From: Mnemiopsis leidyi | Taxonomy: Eukaryota > Ctenophora > Tentaculata > Lobata > Bolinopsidae | Assembly (NCBI GenBank): GCA_000226015.1 | Contig: JH154878.1 | Span: 377,079 to 410,132, forward strand | DNA length: 33,054 bases | Direction: 5' to 3' | Part shown: one piece after another, positions 1 through 10,290 of the stretch | How the letters are laid out: every line of letters starts with the position of its first letter | Position numbering within the stretch: position 1 is the first letter of the stretch | Program-made: the position numbers and the translations under genes | Notes under the pieces: model-generated | What the model saw: the letters and a program-made list of their open reading frames with translations, nothing else | Databases searched by the model: none | Told to the model about the DNA's origin: nothing

Positions 1-186
1 AGAATGATAAACAAAATATGTCATTTTAATACAGCCATTTTCCTATAATATATTTCATTTCTATATGTCTAAAGCTAAAAATCTTGGTTTATAAATAAGT
101 TCTATTCTTCTACATAACTTAAATCAAGACAAGTAATAAAAGTATCGTCAGTTATAACCCTTCAAGGTTTAGGCTAAGATGTCTAT

Positions 187-402
187 GACTCAAATCTTTT
201 GTAAGAATTCAGAACTCCAATGAAAATTCGAAAAATAATGTGAAACTTCGAACTCTGGACCATCTTAGAACCATTAAAGCTGTTGCAGAAATTCTAGAAG
301 CACATCACCTTGCTGAACGGCATGTAAAACAAGGAACTGAAGCAGCTGGGTTCCGTCCAGGCTCAATTCTTTACACTCAAGTCAATATGTTCGTTTGATA
401 TG
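187..402 (+). other. Unexplained open frame, possible exon or gene relic
   Basis: One frame stays open for about 70 codons and ends in TGA near 400. The second half looks protein-like, with an amphipathic helix (ILEAHHLAERHVKQG) followed by FRPGSILYTQ. No ATG begins it and I see no strong splice sites at its ends. It may be an exon of a gene that starts left of the window, a pseudogene piece, or chance. I do not recognise a family. Confidence 0.2.
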
Positions 403-485
403 TCCTCTTGATCCAATAATTTGGTGCTCTGGAAAATTGTTGTCCGGTTTATATTATACTTACTTTAATTGGGACACTCCAACAG

Positions 486-597
486 GGGAGTAGACTTCCT
501 GAAGGGACCGTTGGGATGGATAAGCCTTACATCAAAGAAGGTCCTCAACATAGGACTAAATAGGCCGGTGGCTGCAGCTGCTATGTCAAACATCTAG
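486..597 (+). CDS. Possible 3' terminal exon of an unknown gene
   Basis: An acceptor-like CCAACAG precedes 36 open codons beginning GVDFLKGPLGWISLTSKK and ending at TAG (595-597). AATAAA signals follow at 684-689 and 801-806, as expected for a 3' UTR. The frame enters in phase 2. The open frame at 187-402 offers no good phase-matched donor, so the two are not clearly one gene. The rest of the gene would lie left of the window. No family is recognised. Confidence 0.25.
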
Positions 598-1060
598 CTT
601 GTATGTTGTAGCTTCCTTCATGGTATTAGCTTCCACTTGAAACAAGGCATCATGTCTGATGTGGACATGAAGACCTTTTTACAAATAAAGCGATGATATT
701 TGTCGTCTATTGAACTCCATAGCTACACTGGCTTGATACATCGGGAATTTTACAGTTATATTTCAGCCTCACTGTATCTCTAAATGATTTTTATTTTTCA
801 AATAAATTTTTCTGAATTTGACTTTTTCTAAAATGATAGTTTATTGAGGACATAACCCGATCGTTGCTCTCACCAGAGTAAGTGCCGAGAGCCATGCCAA
901 CGATACAACCCTTTTCTCTCTGCCAAGCTTAAGTAAATTAGAGCTTGAGTTTGTTTTTCAGACTTAAGCTCGTTATAACACTTTAAAAACTTTTATTTCT
1001 AGTTTGCAATAGAAAGCGTCTTCACTTGCTCTAACCAGAGCTCTTTTTCGTTGCCTTGCG
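598..1060. other. No gene seen; possible 3' UTR and AT-rich spacer
   Basis: There is no open frame of note. Two AATAAA hexamers (684-689, 801-806) could belong to the possible terminal exon just upstream. The remainder is low-complexity AT-rich DNA. Confidence 0.4.
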
Positions 1061-1613
1061 TTGCGGCCCTTGCTACGAGGCAGCAGATTTACTGCCGCTT
1101 CGCGGCAGCAGGTCAAGCAACGTCTGACAACTTTTGCGTCCGTCCTAATTTCGCGCCAAGCTCCACCAGAATATACGCGTTTAGCAACTGATTTGCTAAA
1201 TTTAAACCAGTGTAGCCCATTCAATGTTGTTGTACAGCATCGCGCACTCGAATGCAAATGAGGGTTGGACATAGTACTCATACAAATTGTACAGCAGCGC
1301 GCACCCTCCCGTCATTTTATTTTCTTCTAGTTCTATTCGCTTCGAATGAGGGTCGGACAAAGTCAGACAATCATACAAACAGTGTTGCTGAACACGTATA
1401 TCCCCGCGCGGCTTTATATCTAAATTCCACGGACTTGCTCTAACTTGAACAAAAGTACTCACCCTTCTTTACGCGCGCAAAAGGGCTTTGGTTAGCTAGC
1501 GACATCTGAGCTTGCTAAGCCAACATAGCCCTGTGGCTCGCGCTGCGCGCGCCCTATCTACTATCGGGACGCCTGCGTGAGCTTAACTTTTGCGTCGCGC
1601 GTCCGTCCTAAGC

Positions 1614-1690
1614 TTGTAGGTTGATAACCTACTGTCGCGGCCATCACGCGCTGTCACGCATTTCTGGCGAAGAAATTTTAGACGCGCATA
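1614..1690 (+). repeat. Direct repeat copy 1 (with copy 2 at 1929-2012)
   Basis: It starts with the 17-bp palindrome GTAGGTTGATAACCTAC (1616-1632). CTGTCGCG, CATCACGCGCT, TCACGCATTTCTGG and CGAAGAAATT follow in the same order as in the second copy. The copies differ by a few substitutions and short insertions. Confidence 0.75.
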
Positions 1691-1928
1691 TCATCTTACC
1701 TGGGGACCTCAGGCTAATTGTTGCTTTGCAACGGAGGGAAACGTAGAGAGAGCCGCGCATCGCCCGGTAAATATCATCTGGCATCGCCCGTTGACGCTAA
1801 GCTTGCACGTGGATGTGCGTGTTTAGCAACATCTGAGCGAGCTGGCGATTTGTCCGAATTTGGAGGCGCACGCACGCGCAAGGCAAGGGCTATGCTATAC
1901 TGGTTGAGCAAATGATATAAATATAACA

Positions 1929-2012
1929 TTGTAGGTTGATAACCTACTGTCGCGCGGGCCATCACGCGCTCTCACGCATTTCTGGCCTGGCGAAGAAATT
2001 CTAGACGCGCAT
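1929..2012 (+). repeat. Direct repeat copy 2 (with copy 1 at 1614-1690)
   Basis: The same ordered motifs as at 1614-1690, including the 17-bp palindrome at 1931-1947. Small insertions after CTGTCGCG and TTTCTGG make this copy about 7 bp longer. It lies about 315 bp from the first copy. Confidence 0.75.
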
Positions 2013-2062
2013 CGACCGTTAAGTATGCACATACTTGCAGGGAGCTCAAAATTTGATATTAA

Positions 2063-2199
2063 CCGTGTAGTTGTACAACGTAGGACGTTTAAATGGGACC
2101 AACGGCAACTGCGCGCCGGCATATGAAAAGGCAAATAAATGGGTCCTGTCGGGGCGCAATGGGTCCTGTAAAACGTCCTATGTAATATGTTGTTCACGG
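2063..2199. mobile_element. Short inverted-repeat element, MITE-like
   Basis: The left end (2063-2100) and right end (2161-2199) are imperfect inverted complements. They share CCGTG, a CAAC block, TAGGACGTTT and GGACC. The interior is about 60 bp and repeats GGGTCCTGT. No protein is encoded. The size and ends suggest a non-autonomous DNA element, but I did not identify a target-site duplication. Confidence 0.4.
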
Positions 2200-2631
2200 T
2201 AACACTAACAGAAAAACAAAATGGCCTGAAATCTCTGGTTGTTTAAAACAAATCGTAAATGATGGGTGATATTACATGACTTGAACAACTGACAACATGA
2301 CTATCGCCATATACAATTACAAGTTAAAATGAACTTTGTGTTTAGTCTAGTGTGCGTCCTACTTTTCGGTTTTTTGCATAGTGCAACTGCATAAAATTAT
2401 TATTACCCATACATGATACATAACTACTCTATTACTGAGTACTCTATACAGTATACTACCTTTGACTTTGCACTGTTCATCATTTCACGTCATCAAGTAA
2501 ACTACTGCAAGTGTTTGAATTTGATTCTACATTCAACTGTATTGTGTATTCTTGTAGTTATACTTATATACTGACTAGTAGTTATACTTACATACTTGAT
2601 CCTGCTTACTGGAAGTGGATGTGATACAAGA
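2200..2631. other. Upstream region of the mosaic protease gene
   Basis: AT-rich, with no coding signal. An approximately 18-bp segment, GTAGTTATACTTATATAC, is tandemly repeated with one change near 2555 and 2578. The transcription start and 5' UTR presumably lie here. No core promoter element is clear enough to call. Confidence 0.35.
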
Positions 2632-3184
2632 ATGTCGGTACACGAGCCTGTACGGACAACTAATTTCGCAACTTCTGTACTTTCTCTAATGGTACTGGTT
2701 AACGTTGTGAACTGTCTATGCACATTAAAAGAACTCACAGACCGGACTAACAGTGTAATCACGGGGTTCGGACCACCGGGGAAATTCAGGGCAGAAGGAA
2801 ACGGAGGTTTGTTTATCTATAGCCTGGCAGGAGGGGAGGTGGAGCTGAGGGACGGAGGGAAATACCGCTGTAATCGGCTAGATAGATGGGACACAATCTC
2901 CGTCCAGCAGGGGGTCTACTACAAGCTCTACCAAGTACCTGTCCGGCCAGAGCATGCCGGGGAGGTGTGTGCCGAAATTGAAAAGGGAGGAGCCCTGGCG
3001 ACGGTCTACAACACGAGGATTAACGGCGTCATGGCGGCGGTGATGAGCGGTGGCGGCGTGGACGTGGCCCTGATCGGGATAACGGACACTGAGGAGGAGG
3101 GGACCTGGGTGTGGAGTGCAGGATTTACCGCTCCGGAGGAGAATATTGACAGGACTGTTTCAGGAAAGGAGGACGCTATTCCAG
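2632..3184 (+). CDS. Exon 1 of mosaic serine protease: signal peptide and first half of lectin domain
   Basis: Encodes residues 1-184 plus the first base of Gly185, and ends at CCAG|GTTTAG. Without splicing the frame would stop at 3231. A second Met at residue 20 lies inside the hydrophobic stretch and would give a shorter, weaker signal peptide. Residues 30-94 match no domain I recognise. Confidence 0.88.
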
Positions 3185-5047
3185 GTTTAGAAATATTGGA
3201 TAAATCAAACAACTCTGCATATCTCTTTTAATATCAAATGTTTTTACTCCCGTAAACTGGATGGTTTAAAGGAGTGAAATTAAGAGTTTTGATCGCAACT
3301 AACATCTTATAACTTATGGGAAACACTCCCTAGAAGACACACACCACAGAACTATCTCAACTTTTCCTCAGGTGTTGAAGATGTGTTCCCAGACGACTTG
3401 AACCGGTACAACGGTTTTACAAACTGGTACACCGGACAGCCGAACAACTGGGGTCCGGGAGAGGACTACTGTATCATGACGAGTTTCAGAGGGGCTTACG
3501 GGAAATGGTACGACATCGGACCTCCCAACCCATCCTCGCCTCTCGTACTGGACCCGGTTACAAGAAAACCGGTCTATCCACTGAGAGTACCGTTCTGGTG
3601 TCAGTTGGAGATGGGAGCCGGGTTCGAGGGCAGTATCAGGCTGGCTGAAGGGGAGAGTGAAGGTGTATTGCTGGTGGAAACAGAAAGAGACGAGTGGTCG
3701 GCAGTTTGTTCTGAGCAGTTTACAGCTCTAGCAGCAGAGGTAGCGTGCAGGACACTGGGGTACGTGTTTGGAGAACACAGTCAATCATTCATCTCCAATA
3801 GTCTGACTGACTACAGTATTGATATAAATGCAGTGGAATGTGAGGGACAAGAAAAGTCTCTATTGGAATGTAAACTAACTCACTCTACTAGCACCTGTGA
3901 CTACGCAGTTTGGCTACAGTGCTACAGAGACTGCCCCGCAGGTTTCTACTTAGACCAAGCTTGTTTGCCGTGTCCAGCTGGTAAGTACAGTGAGGAGAAA
4001 GGGAGTGAAGAGTGTGGGATATGTAAGGTTGGATATTATCAGGATCAGGCGGGTCAGACCAGCTGCAAGGAATGTCCGGCGGGATACACAACACGCTTCT
4101 CAGGGAGTCAATCTCAGCAGGATTGTAACGTACAGATATTCGGGACGGAAAACTGTGGAGTCAATGGTTTGGATGGGTCAGTGTCTAGGATTGTCGGAGG
4201 AACTGGGGCAGAAGAGAGAGAATATCCCTGGCATGTGATCATCAACATAGGAGGTGCAGCCGCATGCGGGGGAACTCTCATAGACTCAGATACTGTCATC
4301 ACAGCAGCTCACTGCCTCCATAAAGTTCCCAACAGATACCGCCCGATATGCCACTCCGCAAGCAATCTCGGGGACCTAAGCAGAGTGCTGCAAGAAGACA
4401 AAATCGCGCTAAAACCCGGGGTGAAACTCTGGTCTGATACGGTACCCTGTGATTGGCTGGACAAGGAAAGTCTAACAGTCTGGGCTGGAGTGACAGATAG
4501 GTCACGTGACGCCCCACAACGGAGGAGAGTAGACAAGGTCTACGTTTCTCCAAGATATGTCTACATCCTGTCCACAGCCCAGCACAACGACATAGCCGTA
4601 CTGAAACTATCCTTCCCCTACCAGTTCTACTCTGCTGTGTCCCCCGTTTGTCTGCCTGCTCCTAACTCCACTCCACAACCAGGGACACTGATGACGATAA
4701 CCGGGTTTGGAGTGACCCAGTTCGGAGTCTTCACCATGTCACAGAGACTGATGAAAGCGAACGTGCCCCTGGTAGACTCGGACATCTGCAACACTTTCAT
4801 GAGGGGTGGAATATCAAGTCAGATGATCTGTGCTGGGTACCGGGCAGGTGGGGTGGACAGTTGCCAAGGTGACAGTGGGGGTCCGCTCCTTGACAACCAA
4901 ACTGGCAGACACACGTTGGTGGGTGTCGTTAGTTGGGGGGTGGGGTGCGCGTCACGTGACAGATACGGAGTCTACACGGAGGTGGGGAAGTTCTTGGAGT
5001 TTGTTGAGAGTGCTAGAAGAGGAGATGTTCACCCAGTCATTTCGTAA
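2632..5047 (+). CDS. Secreted C-type lectin / SRCR / Cys-rich / trypsin mosaic serine protease (two exons)
   Basis: Joined exons 2632-3184 and 3372-5047 encode 742 residues. Domains in order: signal peptide (about 1-28, hydrophobic core ATSVLSLMVLVNVV); C-type lectin-like domain (about 95-262, with WVWSAG at 159, QPN at 207-209, EDYC at 215-218, FWC at 259-261); SRCR domain (271-368, GSIRLAEG to LQC); ephrin-receptor-like Cys repeats (372-436, CPAGFYL, CPAGKYS, CPAGYTT); trypsin domain from R457/IVGG. The catalytic triad is present: H498 (TAAHC), D591 (HNDIAVL) and S686 (GDSGGP). D680 at the base of the S1 pocket and Gly at 707 and 717 predict cleavage after Arg or Lys. The 187-nt intron is phase 1 and falls inside the lectin domain. 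The family is secreted; a role in innate immunity or coagulation-like cascades is inference. An upstream TTG in the same frame is not a likely start; ATG 2632 directly precedes the signal sequence. Confidence 0.93.
3185..3371 (+). other. Intron of the mosaic protease gene
   Basis: GT at 3185 and a pyrimidine-rich acceptor ending TTTTCCTCAG at 3371. It is 187 nt, phase 1, and interrupts the C-type lectin fold between the WVWS strand and the QPN/EDYC half. Confidence 0.88.
3372..5047 (+). CDS. Exon 2 of mosaic serine protease: rest of lectin domain, SRCR, Cys-rich and trypsin domains
   Basis: One 1,676-nt exon carries four domains without interruption and stops at TAA 5045-5047. The trypsin domain has an insertion between the catalytic His and the next core strand (about residues 503-555, with its own CHSAS and CDWLD cysteines). 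It is longer than the same loop in pancreatic trypsin. C445 in NCGVNG, just before the IVGG cleavage site, could tether the light chain to the protease after activation, as in other mosaic proteases. Confidence 0.9.
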
Positions 5048-5133
5048 TTCAATATATTTGGTTTTAGTTGCCTGTAAAATTGCTGAATCTGGAATTGTTA
5101 TGAACAAATCATACAGGGAGGTAATAAGTCGGA

Positions 5134-5147
5134 AATAAATAAATAAA
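5134..5147 (+). terminator. Polyadenylation signals of the mosaic protease gene
   Basis: Overlapping AATAAA hexamers start about 87 nt after the stop codon. The spacing suits a short 3' UTR. Confidence 0.7.
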
Positions 5148-6064
5148 TCAAATGTATTTACAAGTAAACAGAAAATATGAAATTTATAAATCATCAAGTC
5201 TTCAATGGTAAAATTCTAAAGTTCAAATAGTCTTAGTCTACGCATAATTAAATACAAAGCTAATGAAAAGCTCACCACACTCTCAACTTAACTCTCGCTT
5301 AACTTAACTTGTGATAAAAATCAATCAGTCTCATGAATATTAAAACTTCATATTAGTGTCTTTAAATTACTAATTATTAGCAATTACCAATTTTGTCGGT
5401 GGTCTTAGGACTATGACTTCATTATGGTTTAATGACTCACTAAATAGAATGTGCAGCGCCGTTCAAAAACATTTTAAATTTAACTGGTGACTCTACAGTA
5501 AAAGAGCACAAGAATTGTAAACCAATAAACACTTAAACAATTGAAGAAGTATCATAAAACTTAATTAATACAACCATCAGTCCAAACTCTAAATTACCTA
5601 AGTTAAAAAATATTACAAAACTTTTGTCCCAACTACAACTTACCATTCGATTTTGCGTCGTGCTCTAGTTTGATGAGCTTAACTCTGCCATTTATCTATC
5701 GTCTGCGGTTTGTGTCCTGTCCTCCAGCGTGAGGCGTCTTTGCCATTATGGCTAGAATGTTAATCCGTAATTAGTTAGTCGTCATCAAATTAATATAAGT
5801 AAGTTATCAACAAATGATTATTAGGTTTTCTTTGTCTTCTCTGTTTCTGTCTAAGGCAGAGTATATCTCTCTCTCACACACACACCCACATGAGACTGAA
5901 TAATAATGCAGTTTTTTAATTTTATAATTTGAGGAATTTAAAGTTTCCAAATTTAACATGATTAAGACAATCACAGCTGGCTCGAGCATTGAACGTTTTT
6001 GTCCAAAATTAAACATGCCATAGCTCGAGAATTCGTGGCGGTGTACACATAAGTATCAGGAAAA
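5148..6064. other. Non-coding AT-rich spacer
   Basis: No open frame or conserved motif supports a gene. A short CT/CA microsatellite lies near 5868-5885. Confidence 0.5.
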
Positions 6065-6285
6065 ACTGTAAAAAAACGGAATTTCTGGGGAGGTGTTCCA
6101 AATTTTTTAAGATTTCAAACCTCATTTCTCAAAATTTACTGGCCCTGCTTTAATTCTCGGTAGTGAAATACTCTCACATAGTTCTATGGTCCAGATAAAC
6201 CTCCAAAAACAAATATAAGAGCATTTGAGTAATGGGGTTTTGAATCCGAGACACCTCACAAGAAAAAACCGTTCTCTACTGTTAG
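6065..6285. mobile_element. MITE-like repeat copy A
   Basis: A core of about 115 nt (GGGGAGG near 6088 to CTCTCACATAG near 6181) matches 12910-13010. Shared landmarks are CCTCATTTCTCAAA, TTCTCGGTRGT and ACTCTCACATRG. The outer ends (AAAAACGGAATTTCTGGGGAGGTGT and, in inverse, GAGAACGGTTTTTTCTTGTGAGGTGT) are imperfect inverted repeats. It has no coding capacity. Confidence 0.5.
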
Positions 6286-6771
6286 TAGAAATATCTTAAA
6301 TTTGTTTCGTACCGTAAAAGTCCCGTTATCTAATTTACACAAACTTTAAGTTCCTTTTTCAAGAAATCACAAAACATATGTTGGTATAAATTGGAAGCCT
6401 TTACGAATTGTAAGTTAAAAAGCATGCTGGCCATGGCATTAAACAATGCACGGGCAGAAAAAAGCGGCCACGTTATAATCGCCCTGGATACATTTTCAAT
6501 GCAGACAAAAATCTTCAATTTAATGTCCATATTTTGTTTAACAATCTGAATCTTCTTCAACAACTAACATAAACACTAATGAAAAGATACTAGATAAAAA
6601 TCCAGTCGTATTTTATAGAAAAAATCCTCTGATGATACTAAGCTGGTCGATTAACATGAAAATGATAATACGTTCGACCAGATAAAATGTAAAACTGTTA
6701 GTGAAACCCTAATTGAAAAGGATTGAATTATTTCTTGGATTAACGAATATCAATACTTTTACTAATAGAGG
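6286..6771. other. Non-coding spacer
   Basis: AT-rich, with no coding signal or recognisable repeat seen. Confidence 0.45.
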
Positions 6772-6880
6772 AAGGTACTTTTGGGTAAAGGTCACAAATT
6801 TTGACCAATGAGAAGCTCGAAAGCACTGTATTCTAGCTTCTCATTGGTCAAAATTTGTGACCTTTACCCAAAAATACCTT
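6772..6880. repeat. Near-perfect inverted repeat (hairpin), 46-bp arms
   Basis: Arms 6772-6817 and 6835-6880 are complementary at 45 of 46 positions, around a 17-nt loop. The arm contains GGTCACAAATTTTGACC, itself an inverted repeat. It is a small foldback element or a recent palindromic duplication. Confidence 0.9.
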
Positions 6881-8168
6881 GATCTTTAATCATTAATATC
6901 TTATTTTACAAGATCTTGGAGCTATTTGAATCGATTGTTAACGCCTTTACACTTTCGTAGAGTACTAATTACTTAATTAATACACAAAAACAAACGTCTA
7001 CCGCCTAGTTTAACAATATGCTCAAAAATTAATTAAATTCATTTATTTCATCCTCATAACTGACTATTAAAGTTTCTTCCATTTCTTCTTGCACTATCTC
7101 ATAGTTGCTTTTAAATCCTTATTTACTTCTATCAATTAGTTTATTCATAAATTTACTCTTTGTTTTCGGATTAATTACTGATAATAACTGCCGCAATAAG
7201 TCGATCATATACTATTGTTTGACATCTCTAGCTAGAATTCGAATTCCCAATCTACGCATAGTTAAAGTTTAACTTTCACAGAATGATTCAACAGGACAAT
7301 TAAGCACACTATTTCATTTCATAACCATGACTTTTGTTTGACAACTCAAAATCTAATTTCAAAGGTCGTCCACCAGTAACAATTACCGCCCTCAAATTCC
7401 CATAAAATGGAAAATTTTGAAACATCTACAAAAGAAAAGTCGTGATTCTTCAGGTGTAGCACCTAACAAGTTTAACTATAAAATCTCTAACTCAGAATAC
7501 GTGCCCTTCATTTAAAGATTCGTGACACTTACATCATTTATAGTCTCGGTACTTAAAATACCAGGTTGTTTGGCTGAAACGGCGAAACACTCACTACAAG
7601 TCCCATATTATTACGGTGTTATCAAAATAGAAATATTAAATCTTCGTAACGTAACAGTATCTCAAGTCGTTATATTCTAATTTTATCCAAAATAGTTACA
7701 AATACAGTTCACACTCTCGGAGCGTACATATCATACACATTGCATAGCAATATCGTTAGATAACATTGCATAGCAATAGAGATATGAACTGTTAATGTTA
7801 ATTGATATTCGCAATATCGGACGGCCCAAACCCCCCTTCCTCAAATTTTCAGACAAAAATGTGACTTCAATGCACCACATTTGGGATCTTAAAGTTAAAG
7901 CTAAAGTTGAACTTTGAGAAGAATAGCAATTAAGAGATTTAGTTTTAAAGCACTATTTTGATCCATGGGAAATTTACCACATACCCTGATACCGCCATTA
8001 TTTTGGATAAGATTATTTGTTGTCGCTACTGTTGGACAGGTGATTTGTTAAAACATACCAATATGTCTCCCACTTGGTGTGAGACAATCACAAATCCACC
8101 TGTCAGGAGTCTGCATTTCTAAACTCTCATTTCATCAACACAGTAGCTCTAATTCAAACTCAGAATGC
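6881..8168. other. Non-coding spacer with a short tandem duplication
   Basis: No gene is supported. A 26-bp unit beginning ACATTGCATAGCAATA occurs at 7737-7762 and again, truncated, at 7763-7784. Confidence 0.5.
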
Positions 8169-8226
8169 CCGTTGCCATGCCAACCCAAATGATGTTATTA
8201 AATAACATATAGCATCATGGCAACGG
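8169..8226. repeat. Inverted repeat (hairpin)
   Basis: CCGTTGCCATG (8169-8179) pairs exactly with CATGGCAACGG (8216-8226). Inside, GATGTTATT and AATAACAT extend the pairing. Confidence 0.75.
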
Positions 8227-9310
8227 ACCGGATTCTACAAATTCAAAATACAAGAAATAATGAAGTTTTGCACGCCAGGTTATAAACAGATATAACATAG
8301 GGATTACAGGAATAACTGTCGGACAAGAAATTTGAAACTTTACAAGAACAAAAAATAAGGGGAGAGGGGGATAACGGAAAAATAGAAAGAAAAAACGGGG
8401 AACGTTTTAGTGTTGAGTGATAACTAAACACCAGCATTGACTGGATAGAAACGTAAACAATACTATCTTACTATGTTTCTAAAAAGTGCCGGAGTAGATT
8501 ATCACAGAACAACTGTTAACAGAGGATAATCATAGAAGTTACATAAAGCGACCGATTGAACGGAAGAGCTATCAGAAATAAATAAACACTGCATCTTTAT
8601 CGATACAACATCAATAAATTTATGATTGCACCATAAAATTTCTAGAAAACGAAATAACACCACAAAAATGCATTACAACTTAGGCTAGAAACGAATCCAG
8701 GCCAACTTTGGTGTGTTAACCAGGACAGAAAAAAATAACAGAGATCTGTAAATGAACTGATTTGCAAAACTTTATCGTAACTGTACCTTCAATTCTTGAA
8801 TCGACTTTGCTCTGCACTTGACTCGTCGAATTCGGGACGATTCTTTAAAACTTCTCAGAGAAATTCCACATTCCTGTTGGAATTCGGCGAGCATGTGCGA
8901 TCCAACCAAATTAGTAACAGTATTCATAGACGTGAAATGTGTGACTTTGAAGTGTTGAAATTATATCAAGAACTGTTGTAAAACTAAACTTTCAATTTAA
9001 CGGAGCTCCACAGCTCCGAATTTGTCCCATTCTTCGGCGTAGCTAGCATAACCCGCCGATTGTAAATTTTCCTCTAAAATAAGATCAATTCATGATTTAT
9101 TCTTTTATTTTGTTGTGAAACACGATAGTGATTCCCTCCAACAAATTAAAACATCAATAAATCATTGATAGATCTGATTTTACACTCCTATTTACAATTG
9201 GTGGACTATGATAGCAGATCAGGAAAAAACAAGGTTTTTTACGACTTCGAATCTGGGTGATCCCAACAAAACTAGACATGAAATGTATAGGTTAAAGAAA
9301 TGAACAATTA
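8227..9310. other. Non-coding spacer
   Basis: A 61-codon open frame without an ATG (8796-8981, +) has no recognisable motif and is probably chance. No RNA gene or repeat is clear. Confidence 0.45.
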
Positions 9311-9462
9311 GGGGTCATAACAGGGTCTAGTCCAGGATGTGATGTTGATAGACCGACGTGTGAGATGTTCTTACACACAATTGAGCGTTTTTGGGTCGTC
9401 GTTCGAAAAACGGCCCCGGGGTTTATCAGGAAAGTTTGACTTACCGGACACGTGATTTTCAG
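9311..9462 (+). repeat. Dispersed repeat, left copy
   Basis: Aligns with the reverse complement of 11104-11257 with many substitutions. The best-kept blocks are GGGGTCATAA at the outer end and the CAATTGAGCGTTTTTG core. Confidence 0.75.
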
Positions 9463-9647
9463 ATATCAGCACGTACATTTGATTCGCCAGCACAGCACAG
9501 CGAAAGTCAAAACGTTGTTACTAGGATCTCAAGTTGTGTTGGACAGAGGACAGGAATAACCGGACTGAATTGATCGTCTCATGTTGCTCTAAGGTTCAGA
9601 ACACTTTCTTGTTGAGATGTACTGGTCAGTGAAAAGTCAACAAAGCT

Positions 9648-9750
9648 CCTCAAGAGTGGGATTCGAACCCACGCCCACGAAGTGTGGATCAGACAGTGGA
9701 AACATTAGATGTCTCCGTCTGAACGCTTTAGACCACTCAGCCATCCTGAA
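9648..9750 (-). tRNA. tRNA-Leu-like gene with long anticodon loop (intron or defect)
   Basis: On the minus strand, TGGCTGAGTGG (A box) and GGTTCGAATCC (B box) match the Pol III consensus. The 7-bp acceptor stem (TTCAGGA/TCTTGAG) has two G-U pairs; the D stem is GCT/AGC; the T stem GTGGG/CCCAC is perfect; and the long variable arm CCAC..GTGG is of Leu/Ser type. The body resembles tRNA-Leu. The anticodon stem TCAGA/TCTGA encloses 24 nt instead of 7. If an intron of about 17 nt follows position 37, the anticodon would be GAG (Leu), pairing with GTTTCC in the intron. Position 33 would then be G, not the near-universal T. A functional gene with an odd loop and a pseudogene are both possible. Confidence 0.6.
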
Positions 9751-10100
9751 CGTGGAGCAAGTCGACCGATTCACGGAGAAGTCCATGTCAAAGAAGATCG
9801 TCAAATGAAGAAAAGACCAACATAATCGGGCAATTCGATCTGAGTTAATTAATTGTTTATCCAACTTATAACTTGAGATGCTAGTAAAAACGGCTTGACT
9901 TATACTGTGTTTGATTAACTCATCAGCAGTAGGCAGATATTTTAGCAGGTATATAACGGAAGGGCGTTGATTTTTTAGGTCTCATTCAACAGTGATTGAG
10001 ACAGATCAATCACAATAGAATCGAGGGATAGAGAGTTGTAATTATGATTTTCCAGTTAACCTCTAACGGTAACAGTTAGCTGAACGTCTGTAGACAGAAC
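9751..10100. other. Spacer between the two tRNA-like sequences
   Basis: No coding or RNA signal is seen. Confidence 0.4.
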
Positions 10101-10185
10101 AGTTTGTGGGATTTGAACCCACTGCACATTCGTGCGTCAGATTGTTAATCTGATTGTCCTTCAGACATAAGTTACGCCTACAAAC
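10101..10185 (-). pseudogene. Degenerate tRNA-like sequence (type II)
   Basis: On the minus strand there is a perfect T arm (GTGGG TTCAAAT CCCAC), a 5-bp hairpin TCAGA/TCTGA with loop TTAACAA, and a long variable arm (GCACGAATGTGC). The loop would read as anticodon AAC. The acceptor stem pairs over only about four bases and the D arm is poor. It is probably a tRNA pseudogene, perhaps related to the better-formed tRNA-Leu-like gene about 350 bp away. Confidence 0.35.
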
Positions 10186-10290
10186 AATTAGCTTGTGAGA
10201 CCAGAGGAAAACTAAAAAATCTGATCTACGCAGCTCCCATATGAAGAAGAAGAAAGTTTTAGAGAACGATTGAAGGATAACTGTACTCAT

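Larger units (their letters stand above)
1061..2062. repeat. GC-rich, CpG-rich degenerate repeat region
   Basis: This stretch is unlike its AT-rich surroundings, with many GCGCGC and CACGCG motifs. Several segments recur in diverged form: TGTACAGCATCGCGCAC at 1231 and a near copy at 1291; AACTTTTGCGTC followed by CGTCCTAA near 1129 and 1586; and a longer duplicated block at 1614 and 1929. A 17-bp palindrome lies at 1092-1108. Open frames here overlap on both strands and look like products of the repeat sequence. It is probably a decayed mobile-element or satellite cluster. Confidence 0.5.

Noticed and set aside
973..2197. Several overlapping open frames of 60-100 codons on both strands
   Set aside because: They fall in the CpG-rich repeat block, overlap each other, and contain no recognisable domain or splice structure.
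10101..10185. Functional tRNA-Val(AAC)
   Set aside because: The T arm and anticodon hairpin look good, but the acceptor stem is mostly unpaired and a long variable arm does not belong to tRNA-Val.
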